NCBI RefSeq assembly: GCF_013371465.1
Contig: NZ_JABWDU010000001.1
Coordinates: 248,001-312,000 of the forward strand
Source: Ensifer oleiphilus
GTDB lineage: Bacteria > Pseudomonadota > Alphaproteobacteria > Rhizobiales > Rhizobiaceae
Reading direction: 5' to 3'
Length of the DNA: 64,000 bases
The notes under the pieces were generated by a model that worked only from the letters and a program-made list of their open reading frames with translations, had not been told where the DNA came from and made no database searches. Positions 1 to 10,066 of the stretch are shown here, one piece after another (positions within the stretch are counted from its first letter, which is position 1; each line of letters starts with the position of its first letter). The translations under genes were made by a program, and so were the position numbers.

Positions 1-1161
1 AACGAAGCCCAGAGCGCCTGCGCGCTGACCCCGGTTTCCAAGGGCACCTATGAGGAAGCGCTCGCTTCCGGCATCGCCGCATTCCGTTCGGGCGAACAGC
101 CCAACATCCTGCAGGTCTTCGACGCGGGCGCCGCGACCATCATCAACGCCAAGGGCGCCGTCGTTCCCGCCGAAGACCTGATCATCAAGGCCGGCCACAA
201 TTTCGACCGCAACGCCTTCATCGATGGGGTGCGCTACTTCTATGCCGACAGCGAAGGTAAGTTCGTCGGCATGCCGTTCAACTCCTCGGCCCCGATCATG
301 TACGTCAACGACGAGGCCCTGAAGAAGGCCGGCGTCGAAGCGCCGAAGACCTGGGAAGAGTTCGAGGCCGCTGCACCCAAGCTGAAGGCTGCCGGCTACA
401 TCCCGCTCGTCCAATCGCAGCTGACCTGGCAGTTCACAGAGAACTTCTTCTCGCGCAACAACATCCAGTTCGCCACCAACAACAACGGTTACGACAGCGT
501 GGTCGATACCAAGCTGAAGGTCACCGACCCGAACCTCATCATGATGTTCGACAAGCTCAAGGCCTGGAAGGACGAAGGCTACTTCGCCTTTTACGGCGCC
601 GGCTGGAACGACAACCAGAAGGTCTTCGAAGAAGGCAAGGCCGCATTCTGGATCGGTTCGTCCGGTTCGTTCGGCGGCCTGCAGAAGACGGCGCAGATGC
701 CGTTCTCGGCAACCTTCCTGCCCTACTGGAACGCCATCGAAGGCGCCGGCACCAATTCGTTCATCGGCGGTGCTGCCCTGTTTGCGATGTCAGGCAAGAC
801 GGACGAGGAAAACAAGTGCGTCGCCGACTTCTTCCAGTTCCTGACTTCGCCCGAGATCCAGTACTTCTACCACAAGGCAACCGGCTACGTGGCGATCACC
901 AAGGCAGCCTACGAGCTTGCCCAGAAGGACGGCTACTACAAGGAAAAGCCGGTCGCGGAAGTCGGCATCAAGCAGTTGATACTGCCGGCTGGTGACTGGT
1001 CGAAGGGCTACCGCCTTGGCTTCTACCCGCAGATCCGCGAGATCATGGAGCGCGAATACGGCCGCATCTTCTCCGGTGAAACCACGGTGAAAGACGCCTT
1101 CGACACCATCGAGAAGGAAGGCAACGACCTGCTCGCCCGCTTCGCCAAGACGGCCGGCTGA
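1..1161 (+). CDS. ugpB: UgpB-like periplasmic glycerol-3-phosphate-binding protein (5' end missing)
   Basis: Solute-binding protein of an ABC importer, expected in the periplasm. The frame is open from base 1, so the signal peptide and first part lie outside the window. The visible protein follows Escherichia coli UgpB as I remember it: a GTYEEALASGIAAFRSG block, PFNSSAPIMYVN, a SSGSFGG ligand-loop region, FIGGAALFAMSGK, and the C-terminal HKATGYVAITKAAYELA and YRLGFYPQIREIM segments. Permease and ATPase genes of the same system follow on the same strand. The family binds sn-glycerol-3-phosphate or glycerophosphodiesters. The exact ligand here is inferred from similarity, and related sugar-binding proteins share this fold. 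The promoter, and any Pho box, would lie upstream of the window. Confidence 0.88.
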   Translation, partial: NEAQSACALTPVSKGTYEEALASGIAAFRSGEQPNILQVFDAGAATIINAKGAVVPAEDLIIKAGHNFDRNAFIDGVRYFYADSEGKFVGMPFNSSAPIMYVNDEALKKAGVEAPKTWEEFEAAAPKLKAAGYIPLVQSQLTWQFTENFFSRNNIQFATNNNGYDSVVDTKLKVTDPNLIMMFDKLKAWKDEGYFAFYGAGWNDNQKVFEEGKAAFWIGSSGSFGGLQKTAQMPFSATFLPYWNAIEGAGTNSFIGGAALFAMSGKTDEENKCVADFFQFLTSPEIQYFYHKATGYVAITKAAYELAQKDGYYKEKPVAEVGIKQLILPAGDWSKGYRLGFYPQIREIMEREYGRIFSGETTVKDAFDTIEKEGNDLLARFAKTAG

Positions 1162-1166
1162 TCTCG

Positions 1167-2162
1167 ATGACAACTGGAACGGAAAGCCTCCCCGCGCTGC
1201 GGGGAGGGACTGCAACGGATGGGCGTCGTTCTGGCGTCCTCCGGCTGTTTGGCGGCAAGGCGAAGGGCGGCGAAGAGGCTGCCAAGCGCGTGCAGTTCTC
1301 CTCGCCCTATCTGCCCTATCTCTTTCTGGCGCCGCAGCTGGCGATCATCTTCGTGTTCTTCTACTGGCCGTCGATCCAGGCGATCCAGTCGTCCTTCTAT
1401 CTGGAAGATCCGTTCGGCTTCGGCTCGACCTTCGTCGGCATGGCGAACTATACCGACGTGCTGACATCAGGCGAGTATCTGGGCATCGCGCGCTTCACGG
1501 CGATCTTCACCGCGCTCGTCACGTTCTTCGCGCTGTCGATCGGCCTGCTGCTCGCCGTCAAGGCGGATGGCGTCATCCGCGGCAATGCCACCTACAAGAC
1601 GTTGCTGATCTGGGTCTATGCGATCGCGCCGCCGGTTGCCGGCCTCATCGGCATGATGTTCTTCGACCAGCATATCGGCCCGATCGTCGAGCTGGCGCGC
1701 TGGTTCGGCTGGGAGATCAAGGTCGGTATCAACTATTTCGATACCGCCTTCGCGATGATCGTCGTCTCGGTCTGGAAGCAGATCCCCTACAACTTCATCT
1801 TCTTCCTCTCCGGCCTGCAGGGCATTCCGGTGGCGGTGCGCGAGGCGGCGGCGATGGATTGCCGCTCCGGCTTCCGTCGCTTCTGGACGGTGATCCTGCC
1901 CCTCTTGGCGCCGACGGCCTTCTTTCTTCTGATCATCAACGTCACATATGCGCTGTTCGACACCTTCGGCGTCATCGACGTCATGGTGAAGGACAAGGCG
2001 GCCAACAACCCGATCACCCTTGTCTACAAGGTCTACATGGATGGTTTCCGCGGCAACGATCTCGGCGGCTCCTCCGCGCAATCGGTCATCCTGATGCTCA
2101 TCGTCTTCGTGCTCACCATTTTCCAGTTCCGCTTCATCGAGCGGCGCGTGCACTACAATTGA
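1167..2162 (+). CDS. ugpA: UgpA-like inner-membrane permease
   Basis: One of two channel subunits of the glycerol-3-phosphate ABC importer. It has about six hydrophobic segments (starting LPYLFLAPQLAIIFVFFYW) and the EAA loop that contacts the ATPase (VREAAAMDCRSGFRRFWTVILPLLAP). The longest frame gives 331 residues, about 40 more than UgpA proteins usually have. An in-frame GTG at 1290 would give a 290-residue protein beginning at the conserved QFSSPYLPYL block. The ATG at 1167 has no clear ribosome-binding site, and its first 25 or so codons use codons unlike the rest of the operon and span the palindrome at 1187-1207. The start is therefore uncertain. The gene lies 5 nt after ugpB and 10 nt before ugpE. 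Confidence 0.86.
   Translation: MTTGTESLPALRGGTATDGRRSGVLRLFGGKAKGGEEAAKRVQFSSPYLPYLFLAPQLAIIFVFFYWPSIQAIQSSFYLEDPFGFGSTFVGMANYTDVLTSGEYLGIARFTAIFTALVTFFALSIGLLLAVKADGVIRGNATYKTLLIWVYAIAPPVAGLIGMMFFDQHIGPIVELARWFGWEIKVGINYFDTAFAMIVVSVWKQIPYNFIFFLSGLQGIPVAVREAAAMDCRSGFRRFWTVILPLLAPTAFFLLIINVTYALFDTFGVIDVMVKDKAANNPITLVYKVYMDGFRGNDLGGSSAQSVILMLIVFVLTIFQFRFIERRVHYN
1187..1207. repeat. Perfect 9-bp palindrome at the ugpB-ugpA junction
   Basis: CCTCCCCGC (1187-1195), a 3-nt loop, then GCGGGGAGG (1199-1207). The CTCCCCGC/GCGGGGAG core is the one found in the large RIME-like elements near 20.3, 21.5 and 29.0 kb. It sits just after the ugpB stop, where a hairpin could shield the ugpB mRNA 3' end, but also inside the first codons of the longest ugpA frame. 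Confidence 0.7.
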
Positions 2163-2172
2163 GGCGGGGCCG

Positions 2173-3015
2173 ATGTATCGCACCAAGTTCTTCGACCACG
2201 TCATCCTGCTCTTCGGCGTCTTCATCATGGTGGCGCCCGTCGTCGTCGCCTTCATGACCTCGACGCACGAGGCGGCCGATATCCACCGCAACGGCCTCAG
2301 CCTCACCTGGGGCGGCCATTTCGTCGAGACCTACGAGACCGTGCTCACCCGCAAGGGCGGCTTCACCGGCAAGATCACCGGCCTCAACATGATGATGAAC
2401 TCGATGATCCTTGGCCTAGGCTTCGCGCTCGGCAAGATCGTCCTGTCGATGCTGGCCGCCTATGCGATCGTCTATTTCCGCTTCCGGCTCGGCACCTTCT
2501 TCTTCTGGATCATCTTCACGACGCTGCTGCTGCCGCTCGAAGTGCGCATTCTTCCGTCCTACGAAGTAATGAACACGCTGAAGCTGACCAACACCTATAC
2601 CGGCCTGATCGTGCCACTGCTGGCATCGGCCACGGGCACGTTCTATTTTCGGCAGTTCTTCAAATCGGTGCCGGATGAGCTGCTGGAGGCGGCGCGCATC
2701 GATGGCGCCGGGCCGTTCAAGTTCTTCATCGACGTGCTGGTGCCGCTGTCGCGCACGATGATGGCGGCGATCTTCATCATCATGTTCGTCTATGGCTGGA
2801 ACCAGTATCTCTGGCCGACATTGATGACCACCGACGAAGGCTTCTTCACGCTGGTGCGCGGCATCAAGCAGATCCTGCTCGTCTGGGTCGGCTCGAACAT
2901 CCCCGATTACAACGAGGCCTTTGCGCTGGCGATCCTCGCCATGCTGCCGCCGGTGCTGATCGTGGTGATCTTCCAGCGCTGGTTCATCAAGGGCCTGACG
3001 GAAAGCGACAAGTAG
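2173..3015 (+). CDS. ugpE: UgpE-like inner-membrane permease
   Basis: Second channel subunit of the same importer, 280 residues, the usual UgpE length. It shows an N-terminal membrane segment ([19 protein letters not shown]), further hydrophobic segments, the EAA loop [17 protein letters not shown] that docks on the ATPase, and the UgpE-like stretch [24 protein letters not shown] ribosome-binding site precedes the ATG, and the gene follows ugpA by 10 nt. Transport of sn-glycerol-3-phosphate is inferred from similarity to UgpE and from the partner genes. Confidence 0.9.
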   Translation: MYRTKFFDHVILLFGVFIMVAPVVVAFMTSTHEAADIHRNGLSLTWGGHFVETYETVLTRKGGFTGKITGLNMMMNSMILGLGFALGKIVLSMLAAYAIVYFRFRLGTFFFWIIFTTLLLPLEVRILPSYEVMNTLKLTNTYTGLIVPLLASATGTFYFRQFFKSVPDELLEAARIDGAGPFKFFIDVLVPLSRTMMAAIFIIMFVYGWNQYLWPTLMTTDEGFFTLVRGIKQILLVWVGSNIPDYNEAFALAILAMLPPVLIVVIFQRWFIKGLTESDK

Positions 3016-3079
3016 AAAGCTGAGCGGCGGGATCGTCTTTGCCGCTCCCTCAAACGCAATTTTACCAATGGAGGCAGCC

Positions 3080-4198
3080 ATGGCGGCCATCACCATAGCC
3101 GAGGTCTCGAAGATCTATACCGGCAACGTCGAGGCGGTGAAATCCGTCTCGATCGACATCGAGGACGGCGAATTCATCGTGCTGGTCGGCCCGTCCGGCT
3201 GCGGCAAGTCCACGCTCTTGCGCATGGTCGCAGGCCTCGAAGGCATCTCGAAGGGCACGGTTAAGATCGGCTCGCGCGTCATCAACGAGGTCGATCCGGC
3301 CGAGCGCGACATCGCCATGGTCTTCCAGAACTATGCGCTCTACCCGCATATGACCGTCTACCAGAACCTTGCCTACGGCCTGAAGAACCGCAAGACGCCG
3401 AAGGCCGAGATCGACGCCCGCGTCGCGGAAGCCGCGCGCATGCTGGAAATCGAACCCTATCTCGACCGCAAGCCGCGCGCGCTTTCCGGCGGCCAGCGCC
3501 AGCGTGTGGCCATGGGCCGCGCCATCGTGCGCAAGCCCGCCGCCTTCCTCTTCGACGAACCCCTGTCGAACCTCGACGCCAAGCTGCGTGTGTCCATGCG
3601 CGGCGAGATCAAGCGGCTGCAGAAGCGCCTCGGCACCACGTCGCTCTATGTCACGCACGACCAGCTCGAGGCGATGACGCTCGCCGACCGGCTGGTGGTG
3701 CTGAACGGCGGCCGCATCGAGCAGATCGGCCGCCCGCTCGAAGTCTATCACCGCCCGGCCTCGACCTTCGTCGCGAGTTTCATCGGCTCGCCGGCCATGA
3801 ACCTGATCAAGGGCCGCATCGAAGGCGCGCGCCTGCATATTGGCGCTTACCGGATCGACCTTGGCGATCGTGCCCCGGCCGAGGGGGGGGCAGTGACCGT
3901 CGGCCTGCGCGCCGAGGATCTACGACTGGCCGGCGTCGGCGAGGATGCGATGCTGTTCCAGGTCGATTATGTCGAGGAACTGGGTGCGCAGCGCCTCGTT
4001 CACGGCACCATCGAGGATCAGGCGCTGACGCTGGCGCTGTCTCCCGAAGTCTCCTTGTCGGGCGATCTCGCCGTGACGATTGCCACCGACCGCCTGCATT
4101 TCTTCTCGCCCGAAAACGGCAAGCGACTGGAGCGCGGCGCGTCCTTCGCCAATAGTGGCGAAAGCGCACGTCCCCTCAGTCTGGAGCCGGCATGGTGA
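3080..4198 (+). CDS. ugpC: UgpC-like ABC transporter ATPase
   Basis: Cytoplasmic ATPase that powers the importer, MalK/UgpC type. Visible motifs are Walker [10 protein letters not shown], the signature [14 protein letters not shown], Walker [15 protein letters not shown] and the switch histidine in YVTHDQ, followed by a TOBE-like C-terminal regulatory domain of about 130 residues. The ATG at 3080 was chosen over one 12 bases earlier because GGAGG sits 6 nt before it and it gives [11 protein letters not shown] at the family start. The gene carries a run of eight G (3883-3890) in the TOBE region. Its stop overlaps the start of the next gene by 7 nt. Confidence 0.93.
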   Translation: MAAITIAEVSKIYTGNVEAVKSVSIDIEDGEFIVLVGPSGCGKSTLLRMVAGLEGISKGTVKIGSRVINEVDPAERDIAMVFQNYALYPHMTVYQNLAYGLKNRKTPKAEIDARVAEAARMLEIEPYLDRKPRALSGGQRQRVAMGRAIVRKPAAFLFDEPLSNLDAKLRVSMRGEIKRLQKRLGTTSLYVTHDQLEAMTLADRLVVLNGGRIEQIGRPLEVYHRPASTFVASFIGSPAMNLIKGRIEGARLHIGAYRIDLGDRAPAEGGAVTVGLRAEDLRLAGVGEDAMLFQVDYVEELGAQRLVHGTIEDQALTLALSPEVSLSGDLAVTIATDRLHFFSPENGKRLERGASFANSGESARPLSLEPAW

Positions 4199-5187
4199 TC
4201 GAAGAGACTGTCAGCCAACTTGCCGTTCCATCGCAGGAAACCCGCGCCGGCTTCATCAAGATCGAACGTTCGATTGCAGCCCATGACGCCGTGATGGCGG
4301 CGTTGCCGGAGATGAACAGCATCGAGATCGGCGGGGCGCCGTCATCGACCGCGCCGCTTGCCTTCCCGTTTGCCGTTGCCGCATGGAACCTGGAGCGCTG
4401 CCTGTTTGCGCCGGAAAGTGCGGCCCATCTGGCGGCAACCGGTGCCCCTGTCGTGCTGCTCTCGGAAATGGACGATGGCATGGCCCGCACCGGTCAGCGC
4501 CACCCAACGGCCGAGGTCGCTACCATCCTTCAGATGGAGTATGGCTATGGCGTCGAGTTCATCGAGCTTGGCCTCGGCTCCGATACGGAGTTGGAATTCT
4601 GCAAGGACGACTTCAACGAGAAGGGCTTTCACGGCAACGCGCTGATGGCGTCAGTGCCGCTCGGCCGACCGTTCATGCTCCGCCTCTGGGGCGAGCGGCT
4701 CTGGTTTATGGATGGCGGCGACCAGCCGCGCGTCGGCGAACGTTTTGCCATCGGTGCCGTGATCGAGACGGAAGCCGGGCCCTTCGTTGCCGTTTCCACC
4801 CATCTCGAAAGCGCCACCACGGCCCCCTATCGCGAGCGACAGGTGAAGGAACTCATCGATACCATCGATGAAGCCTTCCCGGGCAAGCCCGTTCTGATCG
4901 GCGGCGACCTCAACACCGGCAACCATGCCGGCGGCAATTTCGAGGCCGAAGGGTTGTTTGCCATGAGTGCGGCACGCGGCTTCACCCGCCATGGCGGGTC
5001 GCTCGATGCGATGACCACCCGGCCCAGCCTGATCACGCGCTGGCCGGAGCGGGCGATGAAGCTCGACTGGTTCCTGTCGCGCGGGTTGAAGATCGGCGAA
5101 AGCCGGATCATTCCCTCGCTCGACGCAAACGGCCGCCCACTGTCCGATCATGATCTCATCACCTGCGTCGTCGAGGGCTTCGAGTAG
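4192..5187 (+). CDS. Endonuclease/exonuclease/phosphatase-family hydrolase in the ugp operon
   Basis: Metal-dependent phosphoesterase of the EEP superfamily (DNase I / sphingomyelinase / inositol phosphatase fold), 331 residues. Superfamily motifs are visible: WNLER, a SEMDDG acidic block, [14 protein letters not shown] and a C-terminal SDHDLI. No signal peptide is apparent, so it is probably cytoplasmic. It overlaps ugpC by 7 nt and is likely translationally coupled to it. In many bacteria this position holds ugpQ, the glycerophosphodiester phosphodiesterase. I therefore infer that this enzyme processes the imported phosphodiester, but its substrate cannot be read from sequence. Confidence 0.82.
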   Translation: MVIEETVSQLAVPSQETRAGFIKIERSIAAHDAVMAALPEMNSIEIGGAPSSTAPLAFPFAVAAWNLERCLFAPESAAHLAATGAPVVLLSEMDDGMARTGQRHPTAEVATILQMEYGYGVEFIELGLGSDTELEFCKDDFNEKGFHGNALMASVPLGRPFMLRLWGERLWFMDGGDQPRVGERFAIGAVIETEAGPFVAVSTHLESATTAPYRERQVKELIDTIDEAFPGKPVLIGGDLNTGNHAGGNFEAEGLFAMSAARGFTRHGGSLDAMTTRPSLITRWPERAMKLDWFLSRGLKIGESRIIPSLDANGRPLSDHDLITCVVEGFE

Positions 5188-5195
5188 CCTTGCCT

Positions 5196-5231
5196 AAGCC
5201 GGGTCCGCATTCTACATGTTGCGGGCTTTTT
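5196..5231 (+). terminator. Possible terminator after the ugp operon
   Basis: An interrupted stem (AAGC, a bulge, CCGC; loop; GCGG, GCTT) is followed by TTTTT. It lies between the hydrolase stop and gshB. The bulge makes it a weak candidate. Confidence 0.35.
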
Positions 5232-5248
5232 CAAATGGGGACGGGAAG

Positions 5249-6196
5249 ATGGCGAAAATCGTCAATGTCGGGGTCCAGATGGACCATGTGTCGGGCATCA
5301 ACATCGCAGGCGATTCCACCTTCGCGATGAGCCTGGAGGCACAGGCCCGCGGCTACCGGCTCTTCCACTATACCCCGGAGAAGCTGTCGCTGCGCGATGG
5401 CAAGGTTTTCGCGACTGCGCAGCAGATGACGCTACGCGACGTCAAGGGCGATCACTTCACGCTCGGCGAGCCCGAGCGGCTCGATCTGGCGTCGATGGAT
5501 GTAATCCTGCTGCGCCAGGATCCGCCTTTCGACATGGCCTACATCACCTCGACGCACCTGCTCGAGCGCCTGCACCCGAAGACGCTTGTCGTCAACGACC
5601 CGGCCTGGGTGCGCAATTCGCCGGAAAAGATCTTCGTCACCGAATTCGCCGACCTGATGCCGAAAACGCTGATCACCCGCGATCCCGCCGAGATCGCGCG
5701 GTTCCGCGAAGAGATGGGCGACATCATCCTGAAGCCGCTCTATGGCAATGGCGGCGCCGGCGTGTTCCACTCGGCGCGTGACGACCGCAACATGTCGTCG
5801 CTCTTGGAAATGTTCGGCCAGATGTTCCGTGAACCCTTCATTGCCCAGGAGTATCTGCCGGCGGTGCGCAAGGGCGACAAGCGCATCCTGCTCGTCGACG
5901 GCGAGCCGGTGGGAGCGATCAACCGCGTGCCGGCTGAACACGACGCCCGCTCCAACATGCATGCCGGCGGCCGGCCCGAGCCGACCGAACTGACGGCACG
6001 GGAGAAGGAAATCTGCGCTCGCATCGCCCCGGCGCTGAAGGAGCGCGGCTTCCTCTTCGTCGGCATCGACGTCATCGGCGACTACATGACCGAGATCAAC
6101 GTGACGTCGCCGACCGGCATCCGCGAAGTCAAGAAGTTCGGCGGCGCCGATGTTTCCAGCCTGCTGTGGGACGCGATCGAGCGCAAGCGCGCCTGA
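5249..6196 (+). CDS. gshB: Glutathione synthetase
   Basis: Joins gamma-glutamylcysteine and glycine with ATP to make glutathione, in the cytoplasm. The 315-residue product has the GshB N-terminal domain ([19 protein letters not shown], then [20 protein letters not shown]) and an ATP-grasp domain ([46 protein letters not shown]). The ATG at 5249 was chosen because it gives the family start [14 protein letters not shown] and has GGGGACGGGAAG just upstream. A longer frame from 5216 adds residues unlike the family. It reads as a single gene, followed by 275 nt of non-coding DNA. Confidence 0.95.
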   Translation: MAKIVNVGVQMDHVSGINIAGDSTFAMSLEAQARGYRLFHYTPEKLSLRDGKVFATAQQMTLRDVKGDHFTLGEPERLDLASMDVILLRQDPPFDMAYITSTHLLERLHPKTLVVNDPAWVRNSPEKIFVTEFADLMPKTLITRDPAEIARFREEMGDIILKPLYGNGGAGVFHSARDDRNMSSLLEMFGQMFREPFIAQEYLPAVRKGDKRILLVDGEPVGAINRVPAEHDARSNMHAGGRPEPTELTAREKEICARIAPALKERGFLFVGIDVIGDYMTEINVTSPTGIREVKKFGGADVSSLLWDAIERKRA

Positions 6197-6198
6197 CA

Positions 6199-6275
6199 CA
6201 TGCCGCGCAGAAGCGTGGAGCGGTATTGCGATAACGATATGCACGAACACAGGACCGTGCTCTAAGCGGACCTGA
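6199..6275. repeat. Possible copy of a common rhizobial intergenic repeat
   Basis: The stretch CGCAGAAGCGTGGAGCGGT followed by TTGCGATAACGATATGCAC resembles a repeat I remember from many intergenic regions of Rhizobium, Agrobacterium and Sinorhizobium. The copy is degenerate, and the assignment is from memory only. Confidence 0.35.
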
Positions 6276-6367
6276 GGGATCGCAAGGCAAGGGCAGTGCC
6301 TCGACCATTCATCCGGTTTCCGGTCGGACCCCGCCACCCGAGGTGGGTGACCTTCGATGAAAGCGAT

Positions 6368-6382
6368 GTTCTATTATTGTTC
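6368..6382 (+). promoter_or_regulatory. LexA-type (SOS) box upstream of comM
   Basis: GTTC (6368-6371), seven bases TATTATT, GTTC (6379-6382). This is an exact match to the alphaproteobacterial LexA motif GTTC-N7-GTTC. It lies 90 nt before the comM start codon in otherwise non-coding DNA. Confidence 0.65.
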
Positions 6383-6471
6383 TTGTTTTTGTGCGTGTTC
6401 CGTGCAAGATTTTCCGTTGCAACCAAGAGGGTTGCGGCGGCGCGGCGGCCGCCCTTGTCGAAGAGGCGGTC

Positions 6472-8004
6472 ATGGTTGCGCGTGTCAGTACGGTGGCATT
6501 CCAGGGAATAGAAGGTGTGCCGGTCGACGTTCAGGTGATGGTTGCGCCGGGGCGGGTCGGCATGCAGATCGTCGGGCTACCGGACAAGGCTGTCGCAGAA
6601 AGCCGCGAGCGCGTTCAGGCGGCCCTTCATGCATCCGGTCTGGCGCTGCCGGCCAAGAAAGTTACGGTCAATCTCGCGCCTGCGGACCTGCCGAAGGAAG
6701 GCAGCCATTTTGATCTCGCAATTGCGCTGGGGCTGATGGCGGCACTTGGCGCGATACCGGGAGACGCACTGAACGGCTATGTGGTGATCGGCGAGCTTAA
6801 TCTCGACGGCACGGTTGCGGCGGTTGCCGGCGCACTGCCGGCCGCAATCGGCGCCAACGCGGTTGGTAAGGGGTTGATCTGCCCGGCCGAAAGCGGACCG
6901 GAGGCAGCCTGGGCCGGCGCCGACATCGATATTCTCGCCCCGCGCAGCCTGATCGCCATCGCCAATCATTTCAGGGGAACTCAGGTGCTTTCCCGTCCCG
7001 AACCGGCCATTCGCGCCGGTGCTGCCGATTTGCCCGATCTTGCCGATATCAAGGGGCAGGAGAGTGCCAAGCGCGCGCTCGAAGTGGCGGCGGCCGGCAA
7101 CCACAATCTGTTGATGATCGGTCCGCCGGGCTCGGGCAAGTCGATGCTGGCTTCGCGCCTGCCGTCGATCCTGCCGCCGTTGACGCCGGCCGAACTGCTC
7201 GAAGTCTCGATGATCCATTCGATTGCCGGTCAGCTGCCGGGCGGCAAACTGTCCGATCGGCGGCCGTTCCGCACCCCGCACCATTCCGCCACCATGGCGG
7301 CGATGATCGGCGGCGGCCTCAGGGCAAAACCCGGCGAGGCTTCGCTTGCCCATAATGGCGTCTTGTTTCTCGACGAGTTTCCCGAGTTTACGCCGCAGGT
7401 GCTCGATGCCTTGCGTCAGCCGCTCGAAACGGCCGAATGCATCATTGCCCGCGCCAATCATCGGGTCAGCTATCCCGCCGCAATCCAGCTGGTGGCAGCG
7501 ATGAACCCCTGCCGGTGCGGCATGGCGGGTGAGCCCGGGCGTTCCTGCGCCCGTGGCCCGCGCTGCATGAGCGATTACCAGGCGCGCATCTCCGGCCCGC
7601 TAATGGACCGGATCGATCTGCGCATCGACGTGCCGGCCGTCAGCGCTGCCGACCTGATCCGGCCGATGGCGGCGGAGGCCAGCGCGGCCGTGGCAAAACG
7701 TGTCGCCCGTGCCCGCGAATTGCAGATTGATCGTTTCATCGCGCTCGGCAGTCGTGAACCCACAAGCAACGCCCGCTGCTCGACGGCGATGATCGAGCGC
7801 ATTGCCGAGCCCGATGCGTCGGGGCTGCAGTTGTTGCGGGACGCGGCCGAGAAGCTGAAGTTTTCCGCACGCGGCTATCACCGTGTCCTGAAGGTTGCGC
7901 GCACGCTTGCCGATCTCGACGGGGCGGCGACGGTCGGTCGCGTTCATCTTGCCGAGGCGATCTCCTACCGGATCGCCGGCGAACGTCTGCAGGCGGCGGC
8001 ATAA
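6472..8004 (+). CDS. comM: ComM / YifB-family AAA+ ATPase (Mg-chelatase-like)
   Basis: Cytoplasmic AAA+ protein of the ComM family. ComM is a hexameric helicase that helps branch migration during recombination of incoming DNA. The 510-residue product has the N-terminal ChlI-like domain (VQVMVAPGRVGMQIVGLPDKAV), Walker A GPPGSGKS at about residue 218, Walker B-like GVLFLDEF, and a cysteine-rich insert near residues 346-367 (CRCGMAGEPGRSC). The ATG at 6472 gives the family start MVARVSTVAFQGIEGVPVDV. The longer frame from a GTG at 6391 would add an untypical cysteine-rich leader. A LexA-type box upstream suggests DNA-damage control. Confidence 0.93.
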   Translation: MVARVSTVAFQGIEGVPVDVQVMVAPGRVGMQIVGLPDKAVAESRERVQAALHASGLALPAKKVTVNLAPADLPKEGSHFDLAIALGLMAALGAIPGDALNGYVVIGELNLDGTVAAVAGALPAAIGANAVGKGLICPAESGPEAAWAGADIDILAPRSLIAIANHFRGTQVLSRPEPAIRAGAADLPDLADIKGQESAKRALEVAAAGNHNLLMIGPPGSGKSMLASRLPSILPPLTPAELLEVSMIHSIAGQLPGGKLSDRRPFRTPHHSATMAAMIGGGLRAKPGEASLAHNGVLFLDEFPEFTPQVLDALRQPLETAECIIARANHRVSYPAAIQLVAAMNPCRCGMAGEPGRSCARGPRCMSDYQARISGPLMDRIDLRIDVPAVSAADLIRPMAAEASAAVAKRVARARELQIDRFIALGSREPTSNARCSTAMIERIAEPDASGLQLLRDAAEKLKFSARGYHRVLKVARTLADLDGAATVGRVHLAEAISYRIAGERLQAAA

Positions 8005-8075
8005 GGCTATCGTCGAATGCGTCGGCATTTCGCCGCCCTTGTTTTCATGCTGCTGTCTGCCGCTCAATCTCGAGC

Positions 8076-8102
8076 AACAAAAAGGGCGCCGCGGCGCCCT
8101 TT
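8076..8102 (-). terminator. Intrinsic terminator of cysK
   Basis: A perfect stem AAAGGGCGCC (8081-8090) / GGCGCCCTTT (8093-8102). Read on the minus strand it is followed by TTTTTGTTG. It lies 25 nt past the cysK stop and may also stop comM transcription from the other side. Confidence 0.85.
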
Positions 8103-8126
8103 CGTGCATCATCTATAGCAAGACGC

Positions 8127-9095
<969 letters not shown>

Positions 9096-9233
9096 TGAGT
9101 TTCTCCCTTGGGTTCGATCTGTTTGGTTGTGACAATAGGGACAATGCTCGTTCTATTCCAGAACGGTAACCACGACACGGCGATCCGCCGGAGGAAAAAA
9201 GACCGGCATGAGTGCTGTCCAGGGAATGTTTTT

Positions 9234-9851
9234 TCAGGCGGCCCGAGTGGCGATATAGGCGGCCGTGCCGGCGAGCACGCCTGCGGCAACGCGGTTCAGC
9301 GCCTGCAACGCCTTCGGCTGCTTGAGCAACGTGCGCGCCCTTGCCGCGAGCAGGATATAGGGCAGGAGCACGGTCAAAAGCACGAGGAATGTGGCGATCA
9401 GCAACAGACCGTATTCGCGCGGCCCGATCACCGCGATGTCGATCAGCGTCGGCACCAGCGCCACGTAAAACAGCATGGTCTTCGGGTTGCCGAGCGTGAC
9501 GAGCAGGCCGGAAAGGAACGACATCGACACGCTCTTCGACGTTTTCGCCTTGATGTCCTGTGGCAACAGGCCTGATGTCCAGAGCTTCCAGGCGATATAG
9601 CCGAGATAGAGCACGCCGGCGAACTTGACGATCAGGAAGGCGGTCGTGAAGGTCTGGGCGATCAGCGCCAGGCCAAGCACCACGGCGGTCAGGTACACCA
9701 TGTCGCCGACGATCAGGCCGAGCCCCATGAAGAAGGTCTCGCGAAAGCCCGAGCCGAGCGCCCGCGCGACGAGCGCGGTCACGCCGGGGCCGGGAATGAT
9801 GGCCGCGATGAACAGAGCGCCACTATAGGCAAGCAGGGCTGCAAGCGTCAT
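9234..9851 (-). CDS. LysE/RhtB-family amino-acid exporter
   Basis: Inner-membrane exporter of 205 residues with about six hydrophobic segments. It has the family N-terminal motif (FIAAIIPGPGVTALVARALGSG) and the mid-protein GNPKTMLFYVALVPTLID that marks LysE/RhtB proteins. Members export basic, neutral or thiol amino acids or homoserine lactones, and the substrate is not predictable here. It lies upstream of cysK on the same strand with 138 nt between them, so co-transcription is possible. A second LysE gene is divergent at 10067. Confidence 0.88.
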   Translation of the reverse strand: MTLAALLAYSGALFIAAIIPGPGVTALVARALGSGFRETFFMGLGLIVGDMVYLTAVVLGLALIAQTFTTAFLIVKFAGVLYLGYIAWKLWTSGLLPQDIKAKTSKSVSMSFLSGLLVTLGNPKTMLFYVALVPTLIDIAVIGPREYGLLLIATFLVLLTVLLPYILLAARARTLLKQPKALQALNRVAAGVLAGTAAYIATRAA

Positions 9852-10066
9852 GATCGTTCCTCAAGGGTGGCGATGCCGTTTTTTAGCGCAGGGCGTCGAA
9901 AATGGAAATCGGGATCCTCGCGTCGAAGACGATTTCGCGACAAAATTGATCGGGTGACAAGTCCACCATTGCCCGGGTTCGGCAGATGCGTAGAGCTTTG
10001 CCTTGCGGCGACCTTTGCGCGTGAGGCGCGGGGCGGCGTAGGAAATTCCGCAACAAAGGCGCCCTT

